In this document: piece by piece, positions 45,139 through 53,303 of the stretch
Layout of the letters: each line of letters opens with the position of its first letter
How positions within the stretch are numbered: position 1 is the stretch's first letter
Assembly (NCBI RefSeq): GCF_045063725.1
Contig: NZ_CP173695.1
DNA: 64,000 nt
Reading direction: 5' to 3' (one strand)
Source: Sellimonas catena
GTDB lineage: Bacteria; Bacillota; Clostridia; Lachnospirales; Lachnospiraceae
Made by a program: the position numbers and the translations under genes
Notes under the pieces: model-generated
The model's input: only the letters and a program-made list of their open reading frames with translations
Database searches by the model: none
What the model was told of the DNA's origin: nothing

Positions 45139-45934
45139 TTATTATGGGCTGAGTTTTAACCCGTTTGATAAACAGATGGTAAAAGAGAAAGACGCTTTTG
45201 AGTCTGAAGATTTCCGTGAGATGACAGCCCGGCTGGAATACCTGAAGGAGATCAGGGGGATCGGGGTGTTTACTGCAAGCCCGGGGATGGGAAAGACGTT
45301 CGCGCTGCGGTGCTTTTCGAAAAAACTGAATCCGAACCTGTACCAGTGCGCCTATCTGTGTCTGTCAACCGTAAGCGTGCAGGAATTCTACCGCCAGCTG
45401 TGTGAAGCGCTGGGGCTGGAATCCGGATTCGGGAAGAGCCAGATGTTTAAGTCGATCCAGGAACGGCTGTATTATCTGTACAAAGAGAAACGGCAGCCGT
45501 TCATCTGTATCCTGGATGAAGCACAGTACCTGAACAGCAGTATCCTGAGGGATTTGAAAATGCTGATGAACCAGAAGTATGATTCGGTGAACTGCTTCTC
45601 CCTGATTCTCTGTGGGGAGCCCTACCTGAACCACATCCTAGAGAAACAGGTCAACGAGGCGCTGCGGCAGAGAATCGTGGTCCACTACAACTTCCACGGG
45701 CTTACAGACCAGGAGGTGCCGGATTATATCCGGCAGAAGATCCGGAATGCAGGAGGCAGCCCGGAGATCATCGATACCGCGGCAATCAGCTCCGTCCACA
45801 GCTACAGCCAGGGAAATCCGCGTCTGATTGATAATGTAATGACAGACGCGATGACTTTGGGAAGCCAGATGGAGAAAAAGGTGATCGATGCCGAGGTGAT
45901 GCTGGCGGCAATCAATAACCAGGCACTGAGCTGA
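45128..45934 (+). CDS. Transposition ATPase (TniB/ExeA-like)
   Basis: 268 residues. Begins MYTDYYGLSFNPFDKQMVKE, typical of ExeA/TniB ATPases, with Walker A ASPGMGKTFALRCF (about residue 48) and Walker B FICILDEAQYLNSS (about 125); sensor and lid regions follow (GLTDQEVPDYIRQKI, SQGNPRLIDNVM). Such AAA proteins choose the target and activate the DDE transposase. The start is an ATG inside the transposase gene, with GGTGGGGAAG before it; a longer in-frame start 66 nt upstream is not needed. Confidence 0.92.
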   Translation: MYTDYYGLSFNPFDKQMVKEKDAFESEDFREMTARLEYLKEIRGIGVFTASPGMGKTFALRCFSKKLNPNLYQCAYLCLSTVSVQEFYRQLCEALGLESGFGKSQMFKSIQERLYYLYKEKRQPFICILDEAQYLNSSILRDLKMLMNQKYDSVNCFSLILCGEPYLNHILEKQVNEALRQRIVVHYNFHGLTDQEVPDYIRQKIRNAGGSPEIIDTAAISSVHSYSQGNPRLIDNVMTDAMTLGSQMEKKVIDAEVMLAAINNQALS

Positions 45935-46015
45935 AAGAATGCAGGAAAAGAGGCATGACCGTGTCGTTGAGATGCGATTGTGCTTTTTTTCTGGAAAAGT
46001 TGGCGATTATAAAAT

Positions 46016-46216
46016 GCTGTTTGTGGCTACCAGAAAGTGTCGCTCGACAGTCTGGAATCTGCCGCAAAACGGATTTCTGCCTGGCTTTCCAATCCAGAGC
46101 AGCCGCTTGAAGAACTGGAAGAAAAGAGGGTATGCTTTTGGCCGGAGGAAGACAGAATCTATTCCTTCAACCGCTGGGAACAGATTGTAAGCGCATCCAA
46201 CATGAATGCATTATAA
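46016..46216 (+). pseudogene. Gene fragment between the transposon ATPase and its right end
   Basis: An open run of 66 codons, with no start codon, reads CGYQKVSLDSLESAAKRISA then WLSNPEQPLEELEEKRVCFW then PEEDRIYSFNRWEQIVSAS and ends at TAA. Composition is gene-like, whereas an overlapping frame on the same strand is poor. It is preceded by a stop (TAA at 46013), so it is a truncated tail of some gene, perhaps one the element carried. I do not recognise the family. Confidence 0.5.
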
Positions 46217-46242
46217 AGAAGAAAGTATCTGGATAGGAAAGG

Positions 46243-46283
46243 GAGCTGGTTTCTGCCTGATGGCGGGAATCCGGCTCTTTTTT
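46243..46283 (+). terminator. Rho-independent terminator
   Basis: GAGC-T-GG-T-TTC pairs imperfectly with GGAA-T-CC-G-GCTC and is followed by T6. It closes the transposon side before lacZ. Confidence 0.65.
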
Positions 46284-46339
46284 CACCACCCTGCGCAATG
46301 AAATGCCGGAATAAAAACATGGATTTTCCGGAAGCCGTA

Positions 46340-46368
46340 TTGCAAAAAGAAAAACCTGATTTTATACT
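46340..46368 (+). promoter_or_regulatory. lacZ promoter
   Basis: TTGCAA, 17 bp, TATACT, 62 nt before the ATG. A second TATAAT at 46386 has no matching -35. Confidence 0.65.
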
Positions 46369-46430
46369 GGTTACAGGCGGTAAAATATAATAAGAGGATT
46401 ACGGAAAAATAAAATGAACATGGAGGAACT

Positions 46431-49400
46431 ATGAAGCGAGAAAAGATCAAAAGACACCTGGCTGATCCGGAGTTTTTTCAGGAAAACCGGATGGATCCGG
46501 TATCGGATCACAAATGGTATGAGACCGAGACAGAAGCGCTTCGGGAAGAGGAAATGACCTGGCGCCACAGCCTGAACGGGCGGTGGAGATTTTTTTATGC
46601 ACTGAATCCTGACAGTGTACCGGAAGGATTTGAAAAGAAAACTTTTTCCTGCGAAGGATGGGATACGATTCCGGTACCGGCTCAGATGGAGCTTTGCGGG
46701 TACGGAGCGCCGCTTTACCGGGATACGGACTACCCGTGGGACGGGATCGAGGCAGTAAAGCCGCATGAAGTTCCGGAAAAGGAAAATCCGACCGGCTGCT
46801 ATGTGACAACATTTACGGTACCGGCGCAGATGAAGGGAAAACGGATTCAGATTCACTTTGAAGGAGTGGAGACGGCATTTCACTTCTGGATCAATGGAAC
46901 ATACGTGGGATACAGCGAGGACAGCTATACTCCGGCGGTATTTGAAATTACGGATCTGCTCAAAGAAGGGGAGAATAAACTTGCCATGGAGGTATACCGG
47001 TTCTCTTCCGGCTGCTGGCTTGAGGATCAGGACTTCTGGCGGATGGGAGGAATCATCCGTGAGGTGGCGCTGACAGCTGTGCCGGATCTGCATATCCGGG
47101 ATCTGGATGTGGAGACGGACCTTGATGAAACGTATACCGATGCAAGCGCCAATATCAGGCTGACACTGGACGGAAGTCTTTCAGAAGAAGGGGAAGTGTG
47201 CTGGTGTCTGCTGGACGGGGAAATCCGGATGGAAAAGCTGCATGAAATGGATGAAAAGGAAATTCTGTCGGGATGTGAAAAGATCCGGAACGGAAAGGCA
47301 GAGATTTCCCTTGATGTACCGAGTGCAAAGCTTTGGAGTGCTGAACTTCCGTATCTGTACCGGCTGATTCTGACGGTCAGGGATAAGGATGGAAATGTCT
47401 GTGAAGCGGTTCCGTATCTGATTGGTTTTCGGAAGGTGGAAATCCGGGATGCAGTCCTTCTTTTTAATGGAAAGCGTCTGCGGTTAAACGGTGTCAACCG
47501 GCATGAGTTTTCGCCATCGAAGGGTAGAGCGATTGGCATGGAAGAGATGGAATGGGATATCCGGTTCTTTAAGAAAAATCATTTTAATGCCGTGCGGACG
47601 AGCCATTATCCGAACCAGAGTGCCTGGTATGATCTTTGCGACCGGTTCGGTATTTATGTGATGGATGAGGCGAATCTGGAAACACACGGAACCTGGCATA
47701 CTATGAAGTTTGAGCATACCCTGCCGGGAGATTTCCCGCAGTGGCGCGAGGCGGTATTAAGCCGTGCGGAGGCGATGCTGGAGCGGGATAAAAATCATGC
47801 CTGCATTTTCTGCTGGAGCATCGGAAATGAATCCTGGGCAGGAAAAAATCTGTATGATATGAGTATGTATTTCCGAAACCGTGACAAGAGCCGGCCGGTA
47901 CATTATGAAAATGTGTGCCATACGCCGGAGTGGGCGGACACAACGGATCTGGAAAGCCATATGTACGCTTCGCCGGAAAAAGCGGAGGCATACTTGAAAA
48001 ATAATCCGAAGAAACCGTATGTGCTGTGCGAGTATGCGCACTCTATGGGAAATTCCACCGGAAACCTGGATGAATATACAAAGCTTCTGGATAAATATCC
48101 GCAGTACTGCGGCGGTTTTATCTGGGACTATATTGATCAGGCACTGTATAAGACTGGACCGGACGGAAAGCAGTTCCTTGCGTACGGAGGAGATTTCGGT
48201 GACCGGCCGTCCAATTATGCGTTCTGTGCTGACGGCGTGATTTTCGCAGACCGTACGCTTTCTCCGAAAATGCAGGAAGTAAGATACCTGTATCAGCCGT
48301 ATGAGCTGATTCCGGAAGCAGACGGAATTGTTATCAGAAGCAGACAGCTGTTTGAAACATCAGAATCCTGGAAGCTTTGCTGGACACTGGAAAAGGAAGG
48401 CCGGATTCTGCGCAGAGGAACGAGTGATGTTGTGGTAAATCCGGGGGAAGAGGTAAAGGTGCCGTGTGATCTTGCTCTTCCGGAAGAAGCAGGAGAGTAT
48501 GTCCGGACAGCAAGACTTCTGTACAAAGAAGCGACTTCTTACGCAGAGGCAGGGGAGGAATTCTGCTTTGGACAGTCGGTGGAGACGGTGGAAAAGACAG
48601 AGCCGGAATTTGGCTGCGGGACAGAGCCGGAAGTGGTTGAAGGAGATTTTTCTCTTTCGATTGTGGGAACAGGTTTTCGCCTGACATTTGATAAGGTGAC
48701 CGGAAAACTTGTGGCCTGCAAGATCGGGAAAAAAGAGCTTGTGTATGATGGCATCCATACGTTGAAACCGGAGTTCTGGCGCGCGCCGACAGACAATGAT
48801 GCCGGATACCATATGGCAGAAAAATGTGCGCCGTGGAAGCTTGCATCCCTGTATCCGCAGGTGAAGAAGGTGGATATCAGAAAGGAATCTGGTTTTGTGA
48901 CAGTTGAGACGGAATATCTTCTGTTCTCCGGTGTGACCTGCAAGGTATCCATTCAGGTGGACGGACAGGGTACCATGAAGGTATGCGAGACTTATGACGG
49001 ATTCCCGGATACGCCGGCAATGCCGTGCTTTGGAATGTCCTGGAAACTTCCGAAGGAATTTGACCAGATTACCTGGTACGGAGTCGGGCCGGAGGAGACA
49101 TACTGTGACCGGAAATGCGGAGGAAAAACAGGTGTCTTCCGTGCTACGGCAGCAGATGGAATGACGCCGTATGTCAGACCGCAGGAATGCGGCAATCATG
49201 TGGAGACCAGATGGATGGAGCTGACCGATCAGGAAGGTAGCGGTATCCGGATTGAATCGGACGGAACATTTGAATTTTCGGTTCTTCCATATACTTGTCA
49301 TGAAATTGAGTCGGCGGAACATGCATATGAACTTCCGGCGGCATACGCTTCGGTGCTTCGTATTCTGGACATGCAGACCGGAGTGGGCGGAGATAACAGC

Positions 49401-49484
49401 TGGGGCGCATGGGCCCATGAGCCGTACATTGTCAAAGGTGAAGAAGCGCGGACATTTACATTTTATGTGCGCCTCCTTGGCTGA
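46431..49484 (+). CDS. lacZ: Beta-galactosidase, GH2
   Basis: 1017 residues, the size of E. coli LacZ-type enzymes, with no signal peptide, so it works inside the cell. Domain order: sugar-binding domain (1-220), Ig-like domain (to about 330), TIM barrel, then beta-sandwich domains ending in the LacZ C-terminal domain. The acid/base Glu467 is in WSIGNESWAGKN and the nucleophile Glu534 in YVLCEYAHSMGNSTG. Hydrolyses lactose and other beta-galactosides. ATG follows GGAGGAAC. No lactose permease gene is adjacent; uptake must be elsewhere. Confidence 0.96.
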   Translation: MKREKIKRHLADPEFFQENRMDPVSDHKWYETETEALREEEMTWRHSLNGRWRFFYALNPDSVPEGFEKKTFSCEGWDTIPVPAQMELCGYGAPLYRDTDYPWDGIEAVKPHEVPEKENPTGCYVTTFTVPAQMKGKRIQIHFEGVETAFHFWINGTYVGYSEDSYTPAVFEITDLLKEGENKLAMEVYRFSSGCWLEDQDFWRMGGIIREVALTAVPDLHIRDLDVETDLDETYTDASANIRLTLDGSLSEEGEVCWCLLDGEIRMEKLHEMDEKEILSGCEKIRNGKAEISLDVPSAKLWSAELPYLYRLILTVRDKDGNVCEAVPYLIGFRKVEIRDAVLLFNGKRLRLNGVNRHEFSPSKGRAIGMEEMEWDIRFFKKNHFNAVRTSHYPNQSAWYDLCDRFGIYVMDEANLETHGTWHTMKFEHTLPGDFPQWREAVLSRAEAMLERDKNHACIFCWSIGNESWAGKNLYDMSMYFRNRDKSRPVHYENVCHTPEWADTTDLESHMYASPEKAEAYLKNNPKKPYVLCEYAHSMGNSTGNLDEYTKLLDKYPQYCGGFIWDYIDQALYKTGPDGKQFLAYGGDFGDRPSNYAFCADGVIFADRTLSPKMQEVRYLYQPYELIPEADGIVIRSRQLFETSESWKLCWTLEKEGRILRRGTSDVVVNPGEEVKVPCDLALPEEAGEYVRTARLLYKEATSYAEAGEEFCFGQSVETVEKTEPEFGCGTEPEVVEGDFSLSIVGTGFRLTFDKVTGKLVACKIGKKELVYDGIHTLKPEFWRAPTDNDAGYHMAEKCAPWKLASLYPQVKKVDIRKESGFVTVETEYLLFSGVTCKVSIQVDGQGTMKVCETYDGFPDTPAMPCFGMSWKLPKEFDQITWYGVGPEETYCDRKCGGKTGVFRATAADGMTPYVRPQECGNHVETRWMELTDQEGSGIRIESDGTFEFSVLPYTCHEIESAEHAYELPAAYASVLRILDMQTGVGGDNSWGAWAHEPYIVKGEEARTFTFYVRLLG

Positions 49485-49524
49485 TACAAAATTTTCCCAA
49501 AGAAGAAAATTTCGGAAAAAATAT

Positions 49525-49553
49525 TTGACATACCGGAGAAAACGGGGTAAACT
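49525..49553 (+). promoter_or_regulatory. Strong promoter upstream of a leader terminator
   Basis: TTGACA, 17 bp, TAAACT. The expected transcript start is near 49560, and a terminator begins at 49570 before the aminotransferase gene at 49706. Either the promoter drives an attenuated leader, or terminator and promoter serve different genes. Confidence 0.7.
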
Positions 49554-49569
49554 ATCCATATCGCGTGAC

Positions 49570-49609
49570 AATGGTGTCAGATCGAAAGAAGATCTGGCAC
49601 CATTTTTTT
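49570..49609 (+). terminator. Terminator, possibly an attenuator
   Basis: AATGGTGTCAGATC pairs with GATCTGGCACCATT (one G-T), followed by T7. Placed after lacZ but also just after a strong promoter. Confidence 0.85.
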
Positions 49610-49705
49610 ATTCTGCGGGAAAGTTTTCCGGACTTTCTTATAGAATAATAAGTCCTCCGGACAGCGCGGCGAAATGAAAAGGAAGCAGAAAGGAAGAAGA
49701 TTGGT

Positions 49706-50950
49706 ATGAGATTGAAAGATGCAGGGCTGACAGCCGAGAAACTGAAAAAAATCGTGAGCAAATATATGGTGGAAACATATGAACGGTATCCATTTATCGC
49801 AGAACGGGCAGAAGGTATGTATCTGTATGACGAAAAGGGAAATGCCTATCTGGACTTTTACGGCGGTGTGGCAGTAAACAGCGCAGGAAACCGTAACCCG
49901 AAGGTTGTGGAGGCAATCCACGAACAGACAGATGATATCATTCACACGTTTAATTATCCATATACGGTTCCGCAGGCCTTGCTTGCAAAGAAAATCTGTG
50001 ATACCATCGGCATGGACAAAATCTTCTATCAGAATTCCGGAACGGAAGCAAATGAATGCATGATCAAAATGGCTAGAAAATACGGAACAGAGAAATTCGG
50101 ACCGGAACATTATCATATCGTAACTGCCAAAAACGGTTTCCACGGCCGGACTTACGGCGCGCTTTCCGCGACAGGCCAGCCGGACAATGGATGCCAGTTG
50201 GGATATAAGCCGGTACTCCCGGGATTTTCCTATGCAGAATTTAATAATCTGGAAGACTTTAAGAGTAAATGTACCGAAAATACGATCGCGATTATGATTG
50301 AGCCGGTACAGGGCGAAGGCGGAGTGCATCCGGCCAGTCAGGAATTTATTGAAGGCCTGAGAAAGCTCTGTGACGAGAGAGGCATGCTTCTGCTCTTTGA
50401 CGAGGTACAGACCGGATGGGGCAGAACCGGAGACATCATGGCGTTTATGGGATATGGCGTGAAGCCGGATGCGGTCACCATGGCAAAAGCAATGGGAGGC
50501 GGAATGCCGATCGGCGCATGCTGCATGTCAAAAGAGCTTGCAAAAGTCATGACATCCGGATCACACGGCTCCACTTACGGAGGACATCCGGTGGCATGTG
50601 CGGCGGCGCTTGCATCAATTTCAGAAATTCTGGATCAGAATTTAAGCGAAAACGCAAAAATCATGGGAGAGTATTTCATGAAGCGGATGAAAGAACTTCC
50701 GCATGTCAAGGAAGTCCGCGGAAGAGGACTTCTGACAGGATGTGAATTCGATATTCCGATAGCACATGAAGTCAAGGCAGAATGTATGAAGAGACGCCTT
50801 CTGATCACCGCGATTGGCGAGAGCACCAACCGGATGATCCCGCCGCTGATCTTAAAGAAAGAGCATGTAGATCAGGCGATTGATATTATGAAAAAAGCCG
50901 TCCATGCGGCAGTGCTTTCCTATCAGTCCGAGAATTTCCGGACTGCATAA
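49706..50950 (+). CDS. Class III PLP aminotransferase
   Basis: 414 residues, subclass III like acetylornithine, 4-aminobutyrate or alanine-glyoxylate aminotransferases. Typical stretches: LYDEKGNAYLDFYGGVAVNS, NSGTEANECMIKMARKYG, FHGRTYGAL, DEVQTGWGRTG (Asp to the PLP ring) and the PLP lysine in VTMAKAMGGGMPIG (about residue 260), then GSHGSTYGGHPVACAAAL. Donor and acceptor are not set by these motifs. The next gene is PucG-like and the cluster degrades allantoin, so a role with glyoxylate or glycine-related amino acids is plausible. Start ATG follows AGGAAGAAGATTGGT, a moderate site. Confidence 0.87.
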   Translation: MRLKDAGLTAEKLKKIVSKYMVETYERYPFIAERAEGMYLYDEKGNAYLDFYGGVAVNSAGNRNPKVVEAIHEQTDDIIHTFNYPYTVPQALLAKKICDTIGMDKIFYQNSGTEANECMIKMARKYGTEKFGPEHYHIVTAKNGFHGRTYGALSATGQPDNGCQLGYKPVLPGFSYAEFNNLEDFKSKCTENTIAIMIEPVQGEGGVHPASQEFIEGLRKLCDERGMLLLFDEVQTGWGRTGDIMAFMGYGVKPDAVTMAKAMGGGMPIGACCMSKELAKVMTSGSHGSTYGGHPVACAAALASISEILDQNLSENAKIMGEYFMKRMKELPHVKEVRGRGLLTGCEFDIPIAHEVKAECMKRRLLITAIGESTNRMIPPLILKKEHVDQAIDIMKKAVHAAVLSYQSENFRTA

Positions 50951-51006
50951 TAAAAGCAGGAATTCAAAAAGAAGGGTATGTTAAGTAGGAAAAGGAGTTA
51001 AGAAAC

Positions 51007-52251
51007 ATGAGAAAATTTAAAGAAATCAATCCATCACCACGCACACTGATGACACCGGGACCGGTAGAAGCGGATCCGCGTGTGTTGCGCGCGATGAGTG
51101 CACATATTCTGGGACAGTTTGATCCGGAGTTTACCGAACTGATGAATGAGACGATGGAGATGGAACGCTACGTGTTCCAGACGAAAAACCGTCAGACATA
51201 TCTTGTGGATACCACATCCAGAGGAGGACTTGAGACAGTTCTTACCGGAGCCATCTGTCCGGGAGACAAAGTGCTGATCCCTGCATTTGGCCGTTTCGGA
51301 TATCTGCTTGCGGAGATTCTGGAGCGCTGCGGAGCGGATATCACACTTCTGGAAAAAGAATGGGGAACCGTATTTGACCCGCAGGAAGTAGAAGACGCAC
51401 TGAAAAAGGACAGCTACAAGGCAGTAGCCTGCATCCACGGGGAAACTTCCACATCCATGATGCAGCCGTTGAAAGAAATCGGGGAAATCTGTGAACGCTA
51501 TGGAGTTCTTCTGATTGTAGATGCGGTGGCAACTCTGGGAGGAACAGAAGTGAAGGTTGACGACTGGAAATTATCTGCCTGCATCTCCGGAACACAGAAA
51601 TGTATTTCCGCTCCATCAGGTTCTGCGCTGATCACTTATAATGAGCAGATCGAGCAGATTGTCAAAGCGAGAAAACGTGTGGAGAAAGGAATCCGTACGG
51701 CGGATGATGTGGCGGGGCAACTTGCCGGAATCCCAAGCAACTATCTGGACCTTGGACAGCTGGAAGATTACTGGAGCCCGCGCCGGCTTAACCACCATAC
51801 AGAGGCAACCAGCATGCAGTATGCGGTGCATGAAGCGCTCCGCTGTATCGTGGAGGAAACGCTCGAAGCACGGTTTGCAAGACATCAATTAAATGACCGG
51901 GCACTGACAGCCGGATTACAGGCGATGGGCCTTACCATCTTCGGAGATCTGGAACACAAAATGCCGGTTGTGACAGCGATCAATATTCCGGAAGGAGTTG
52001 ACGGAAAAGCGATCCGCGGCATGATGTTAAATGAATTCGGAATCGAGATTGCAACTTCTTTCGGACCGCTGGACGGAAAGATCCTGCGAATCGGAAACAT
52101 GGGCTACTCAAGCCAGAAGAGAAACATCCTGATTCTTCTTGGCGCACTGGAAGCAGTCATGAAGAGAAACGGCGTCAAAGTATCTACAGGCGAAGCTGTG
52201 AACGCAGCGATGGACGTTTACGAGAACGCCGCAAAGAAACAGGAAGCATAG
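51007..52251 (+). CDS. pucG: Ureidoglycine-glyoxylate aminotransferase (PucG-like)
   Basis: 414 residues, close to B. subtilis PucG (416). Class V aminotransferase with the opening SPRTLMTPGPVEADPRVLRA and the PLP lysine in SGTQKCISAPSGSAL. PucG moves the amino group of (S)-ureidoglycine to glyoxylate, giving oxalurate and glycine. The alternative, a general alanine-glyoxylate aminotransferase, has the same fold; the allantoin context favours the former. GGAAAAGGAG precedes the ATG, 56 nt after the previous stop, so the two are co-transcribed. Its end overlaps the antisense allH by 34 bp. Confidence 0.85.
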   Translation: MRKFKEINPSPRTLMTPGPVEADPRVLRAMSAHILGQFDPEFTELMNETMEMERYVFQTKNRQTYLVDTTSRGGLETVLTGAICPGDKVLIPAFGRFGYLLAEILERCGADITLLEKEWGTVFDPQEVEDALKKDSYKAVACIHGETSTSMMQPLKEIGEICERYGVLLIVDAVATLGGTEVKVDDWKLSACISGTQKCISAPSGSALITYNEQIEQIVKARKRVEKGIRTADDVAGQLAGIPSNYLDLGQLEDYWSPRRLNHHTEATSMQYAVHEALRCIVEETLEARFARHQLNDRALTAGLQAMGLTIFGDLEHKMPVVTAINIPEGVDGKAIRGMMLNEFGIEIATSFGPLDGKILRIGNMGYSSQKRNILILLGALEAVMKRNGVKVSTGEAVNAAMDVYENAAKKQEA

Positions 52252-53080
52252 AAAATTCCGCAGAGTGTGTCGATCCCGGAGGAGTGGCCGATCTGAGAAA
52301 ATGAGGAAAGGATCTTGCGGGAATCCGGGCAGGGAAGCTCTTTTACCGGACGGCTGAAATGCCCCTGGAGAGCGCAGGAAAGAAACGTCCGGCTGATATC
52401 GTTCGTATCGCCAAGATGCTGTGAAATTTCTTTCCGGAGAAGCCGGGCAAAAGGGTGCTCCCACTGTCCGGCAAAGCGCAGGCCCGCAAGGAAACCGCAG
52501 AGAAAATCGTCTCCCGACGGAGTCAGGCCGATGCCAAGGCCGATCAGACCGGCAAGCGAGGTGGAAGATTCCTCATAACAGGAAGAAGCGGCCAGATGCC
52601 TGGCATCTTCGAGGCGTTTTCCGGCAACGGCAAGAAAAGCCTCTTTCCCAAAATCAGAAGAATCCTTTTGCGGTTCCGGAGAAAAAAGCTCGGAAAAGCC
52701 GCCGGAGCCGGACAGACAGATAGCCTCTTTTACGGCGGAAGTATCAACCGGAACAGCCTGATCCGGGAGAAACGAGTCAAAAACCAGGGCGTCGGACAGA
52801 TTGAAAATGATCCGGTGCCGTGGGAATGGATCGTAATGCTTTGGCCGTCTGTGGATACCGGATCTTCCGGCTGGATAGACAGTGCTTCCATTTCCGGAGC
52901 CTGCAGATCTGTGATCAGGCTGACCGGGGATAAGGGAGAGGAGGCTGCCTGCAGGGCAACGAGCGCCGGACCAAGGTGCAGATTGATTGTTTTCCGGTAT
53001 ACAGAATGAACCGTTCCGGTGGAATATTGACTGAGTATACCGGCAGCAAAAGATGCCGTCTCCGTAATGTGGTATTTCAT
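52218..53080 (-). pseudogene. allH: allH (DUF2877), frameshifted
   Basis: Reading minus: ATG 53080 after AGAGAGGG opens MKYHITETASFAAGILSQYS, ending the first frame near 52733. A second frame continues from about 52811: IIFNLSDALVFDSFLPDQ, then LAGLIGLGIGLTPSGDDFLC, and stops at 52218. GLG-GLTPSGDDFL is the DUF2877 signature. A single missing base near 52811-52815 separates the two; joined length is about 287 residues, normal for the family. DUF2877 is AllH, one of three subunits of the oxamate carbamoyltransferase AllFGH, which acts on oxalurate. It is oriented against the allantoin genes. Confidence 0.8.
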
Positions 53081-53186
53081 ATATAAACCCTCTCTTACGC
53101 GGAATATTGTTTCTATATCAGGTAAAATTTTAGCAAAAAGACGAGAAAATGGCAAATATAACGGGTAAATTATACAAGGTGGATAA

Positions 53187-53252
53187 AAAAGAAGTTTTTT
53201 TTTACTTCTTTTCTACATTGTAACTTGACACTTTATCCGATAGAATTACAAT
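53187..53252 (+). promoter_or_regulatory. DAACS symporter promoter with an upstream dyad
   Basis: TTGACA (53225-53230), 16 bp, TACAAT (53247-53252). Twelve bases upstream of the -35, AAAAGAAGT and ACTTCTTTT form a dyad around a T8 loop (53187-53212). The dyad position resembles that of the allE/allD operators but the sequence differs. Confidence 0.7.
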
Positions 53253-53303
53253 ATATCATCTGGTTAGGCAGTAACCAAGTTTTGAGAAAGGAAGGAAAGA
53301 TGG

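Larger units (their letters stand above)
43178..46235 (+). mobile_element. Three-gene DDE transposon
   Basis: Contains a zinc-ribbon (DUF6431-like) gene, a DDE transposase gene and a TniB/ExeA-like ATPase gene on one strand. A perfect 12-bp inverted pair, TATCCAGATACT at 43178-43189 and its complement at 46224-46235, brackets all three and is my best candidate for the ends. Flanking GGAAG/GGAAA could be a 5-bp target duplication with one mismatch. Insertion lies between the GH20 and lacZ genes. The ends are uncertain because the first gene's start codon abuts the left repeat. Related three-gene elements exist in many Lachnospiraceae. Confidence 0.6.
46217..46430. other. Spacer before lacZ with terminator and promoter
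   Basis: Holds the terminator at 46243-46283 and the lacZ promoter at 46340-46368. Nothing else was seen. The stretch 45935-46015, before the fragment, shows no gene. Confidence 0.5.

Noticed and set aside
45939..46190. An 83-codon frame after the transposon ATPase
   Set aside because: The frame overlapping it from 46016 reads more like protein; the 83-codon frame has no ribosome binding site and random composition.
43133..46257. A longer inverted similarity GGCA-RRAACC-RG-YTCCCT at the transposon flanks
   Set aside because: On the right it coincides with an ordinary terminator stem, and its distance to the 12-bp pair differs at the two ends, so it is probably chance.
52455..53009. Open frame of 184 codons on the plus strand
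   Set aside because: It is antisense to allH, whose DUF2877 signature and ribosome binding site are clear on the minus strand; its translation shows no family.
53187..53212. Dyad before the symporter as the same operator as at allE/allD
   Set aside because: The position is similar but the half-sites (AAAAGAAGT) do not match GATAAA/TTTATC.
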